DNA of 64,000 bases, taken from the NCBI RefSeq assembly GCF_015594725.1, contig NZ_JADNRC010000001.1, positions 186,001 to 250,000 of the forward strand, given 5' to 3'. Origin of the DNA: Flavobacterium sp. ALJ2 (lineage in GTDB: Bacteria > Bacteroidota > Bacteroidia > Flavobacteriales > Flavobacteriaceae). This document shows positions 62,626 through 64,000 of the stretch, piece by piece. Made by a program: the position numbers and the translations under genes. The notes under the pieces were generated by a model that worked only from the letters and a program-made list of their open reading frames with translations, did no database searches and was not told where the DNA came from. The first letter of the stretch is position 1, and every line of letters starts with the position of its first letter.

Positions 62626-62633
62626 TATATTTG
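62626..62633 (+). promoter_or_regulatory. Promoter -7 element of mdh
   Basis: TATATTTG is an exact match, about 100 bp before the mdh ATG and 15 bp after the gyrB stop. Confidence 0.55.
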
Positions 62634-62733
62634 TTTAAATGTCTTTTGCTTTTTATTGATTACTAAGCAAATTAATAAAAAAACAAAAAATCGATTTACA
62701 AAAAATAACTAATAACCGAATAAAATTTAAAAT

Positions 62734-63669
62734 ATGAAAGTTACCATTGTAGGAGCAGGAAACGTTGGGGCCACTTGTGCAGACGTTATTTCTTATAGAG
62801 GAATTGCAAGCGAAGTAGTATTATTGGATATTAAAGAAGGTTTTGCTGAAGGTAAGGCTTTAGATATTATGCAATGTGCTACAAATACTGGTTTTAACAC
62901 CAAAGTAACTGGGGTAACGAATGATTATTCTAAAACTGCTGGTAGTGATGTAGTGGTAATTACATCAGGAATTCCTAGAAAACCAGGAATGACTCGAGAA
63001 GAATTAATTGGAATCAATGCTGGAATTGTGAAAACGGTTGCCGAAAATGTGTTGAAGCATTCGCCAAATACAATAATTGTAGTTGTTTCTAATCCTATGG
63101 ATACAATGACCTACTTAGCATTGAAATCAACAGGATTGCCAAAAAATAGAATAATTGGTATGGGAGGCGCACTTGATAGTTCTCGTTTTAGAACCTATTT
63201 ATCTTTGGCGTTAGATAAACCTGCTAATGATATTTCGGCTATGGTAATAGGAGGTCATGGTGATACAACTATGATTCCGTTGACACGTTTAGCTTCGTAT
63301 AATGGTATTCCGGTAACAGAATTCCTCTCAGAAGAAGTTTTACAAAAAGTAGCTGCTGATACTATGGTAGGAGGTGCTACACTTACTGGGCTTTTAGGGA
63401 CGTCTGCTTGGTATGCGCCAGGAGCTTCAGTAGCGTATTTAGTTGACAGTATTTTAAATGATCAAAAGAAAATGATAGCGTGTTCTGTTTTTGTTGAAGG
63501 CGAATACGGGCAAAAAGATATTTGTATTGGTGTACCATGTATTATTGGTAAAAATGGTGTTGAAGAAATCTTAGACATCAAATTGAATGACCAAGAAAAA
63601 GCATTATTTGCTAAAAGCGCGGATGCAGTTAGAGGAATGAATGACGCTTTAAAGACGATTTTAGTATAA
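62734..63669 (+). CDS. mdh: Malate dehydrogenase (LDH-like type)
   Basis: This 311-aa TCA-cycle enzyme interconverts malate and oxaloacetate with NAD+. It has the Rossmann start VTIVGAGNVGATCADVI, the Asp of VVLLDIKEG favouring NAD, the substrate loop GIPRKPGMTREEL (paired Arg), VVVSNPMDTMTYLA and the catalytic His in VIGGHGDTTM. The LDH-like tetrameric type is usual in Bacteroidota. It has its own promoter and terminator. Confidence 0.97.
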   Translation: MKVTIVGAGNVGATCADVISYRGIASEVVLLDIKEGFAEGKALDIMQCATNTGFNTKVTGVTNDYSKTAGSDVVVITSGIPRKPGMTREELIGINAGIVKTVAENVLKHSPNTIIVVVSNPMDTMTYLALKSTGLPKNRIIGMGGALDSSRFRTYLSLALDKPANDISAMVIGGHGDTTMIPLTRLASYNGIPVTEFLSEEVLQKVAADTMVGGATLTGLLGTSAWYAPGASVAYLVDSILNDQKKMIACSVFVEGEYGQKDICIGVPCIIGKNGVEEILDIKLNDQEKALFAKSADAVRGMNDALKTILV

Positions 63670-63690
63670 GATTTACGAGTAAATAGGAGA

Positions 63691-63717
63691 AGACTGCACT
63701 TTTGCAGTCTTTTTTTT
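63691..63717 (+). terminator. Intrinsic terminator of mdh
   Basis: The 8-bp arms AGACTGCA and TGCAGTCT flank a 4-nt loop and are followed by T7, 22 bp after the stop. Confidence 0.92.
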
Positions 63718-63737
63718 GAGATTAATCAATAAATAAA

Positions 63738-63768
63738 TTGGTTAATCTTTTCGTTAATTATATATTTG
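63738..63768 (+). promoter_or_regulatory. Promoter of secDF with -33 and -7 boxes
   Basis: TTG at 63738-63740 and TATATTTG at 63761-63768 are 20 bp apart, the best two-box Bacteroidota promoter in the window. The leader would be about 120 nt. Confidence 0.65.
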
Positions 63769-63893
63769 CTCGGTTTAAAAAAAATGGTGCAATGCATAAT
63801 TTCATTATTTAAATATAAAAACTTGCTTAAATGCTTGATTTTGTATGATTTAAAACAAAACAAACTATAAAACATAATTAATTTTTAGTAATA

Positions 63894-64000
63894 ATGCAGA
63901 ATAAAGGACTTATTAAATTTTTCGCAATTCTATTTGCATTGGTAAGTATTTACCAACTTTCCTTCACTTTTGTCGCTGATAAGGTAAAAAGTGATGCGAA
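63894..64000 (+). CDS. secDF: Protein translocase SecDF (3' end missing)
   Basis: Only the first 35 codons are in the window. They read MQNKGLIKFFAILFALVSIY and on, with one membrane helix followed by QLSFTFVADKVKSDA. This is the N-terminus of the fused SecD-SecF protein of Bacteroidota, which uses the proton gradient to complete export through SecYEG. The call rests on this short segment and on the strong promoter. Confidence 0.75.
   Translation, partial: MQNKGLIKFFAILFALVSIYQLSFTFVADKVKSDA

Overview
The window is about 64 kb of an AT-rich genome from the phylum Bacteroidota, most likely Flavobacterium or a close relative. The evidence is the strict TAnnTTTG promoter -7 boxes in front of many genes, the near absence of Shine-Dalgarno sequences, the Bacteroidota forms of housekeeping proteins (LDH-like malate dehydrogenase, a SecDF start, DUF5723 and DUF1573 proteins, a RelA/SpoT-Fur-PurA order), bacillithiol synthesis (BshC), and two copies of a structured RNA resembling the flavobacterial Flavo-1 motif. 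I saw no tRNA, rRNA, CRISPR array, transposase or prophage.

Layout: 1-5.7 kb holds the end of ftsY, a small membrane protein, a structured RNA in front of a lipoprotein gene, a DUF721 gene, ndk, an acyltransferase-like membrane protein and bshC. At 5.9-6.07 kb there is an orphan transcription unit: an inverted repeat, a 28-codon reading frame and a strong terminator. At 6.2-10.2 kb lies a tight five-gene cluster: a basic unknown protein, the RNA ligase RtcB with an N-terminal extension, a cysteine-rich zinc-ribbon protein, the release-factor homologue PrfH, and a TPR protein. RtcB plus PrfH is the signature of a ribosome rescue and rRNA repair module. The three extra proteins look like undescribed components, which makes this the most interesting system in the window.

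From 10.4 to 38 kb are mostly single genes and small operons. They include an MHS-family transporter, a large radical SAM protein with an unusual CX4CX2C cluster, a decayed metallo-beta-lactamase-fold gene, and a two-component system divergent from a DUF1573 gene with phased TTAACA boxes between them. Further on are NlpC/P60, aldo/keto reductase, pepT, a membrane-anchored formylglycine-generating-enzyme homologue, pyrD, a SatD/DUF3307 pair, an HMG-CoA lyase homologue, a lipoprotein/DUF5723 pair, guaB, a NUDIX hydrolase, purA, a Fur-family regulator, relA/spoT, a serine hydrolase, an rRNA/tRNA methyltransferase and a TRIC-type channel.

From 38.2 to 48.6 kb is a surface-polysaccharide region. 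FdtA (ketoisomerase), an FdtB-like aminotransferase and a hexapeptide acetyltransferase could make a dTDP-3-acetamido-3,6-dideoxyhexose. They sit with a Wzx-type flippase, four glycosyltransferases, a second acyltransferase, a FemAB/GNAT-like protein and a methyltransferase, on mixed strands.

From 48.6 to 64 kb are ftsE, a giant TPR protein plus outer-membrane barrel operon, a GreA/GreB-like protein, a SRPBCC-EVE-MarR operon whose promoter lies inside a perfect inverted repeat, two tandem asparagine synthetases with near-duplicated promoters and leaders, gyrB, mdh and the start of secDF. Functional calls rest on motif recognition only; no database search was possible.
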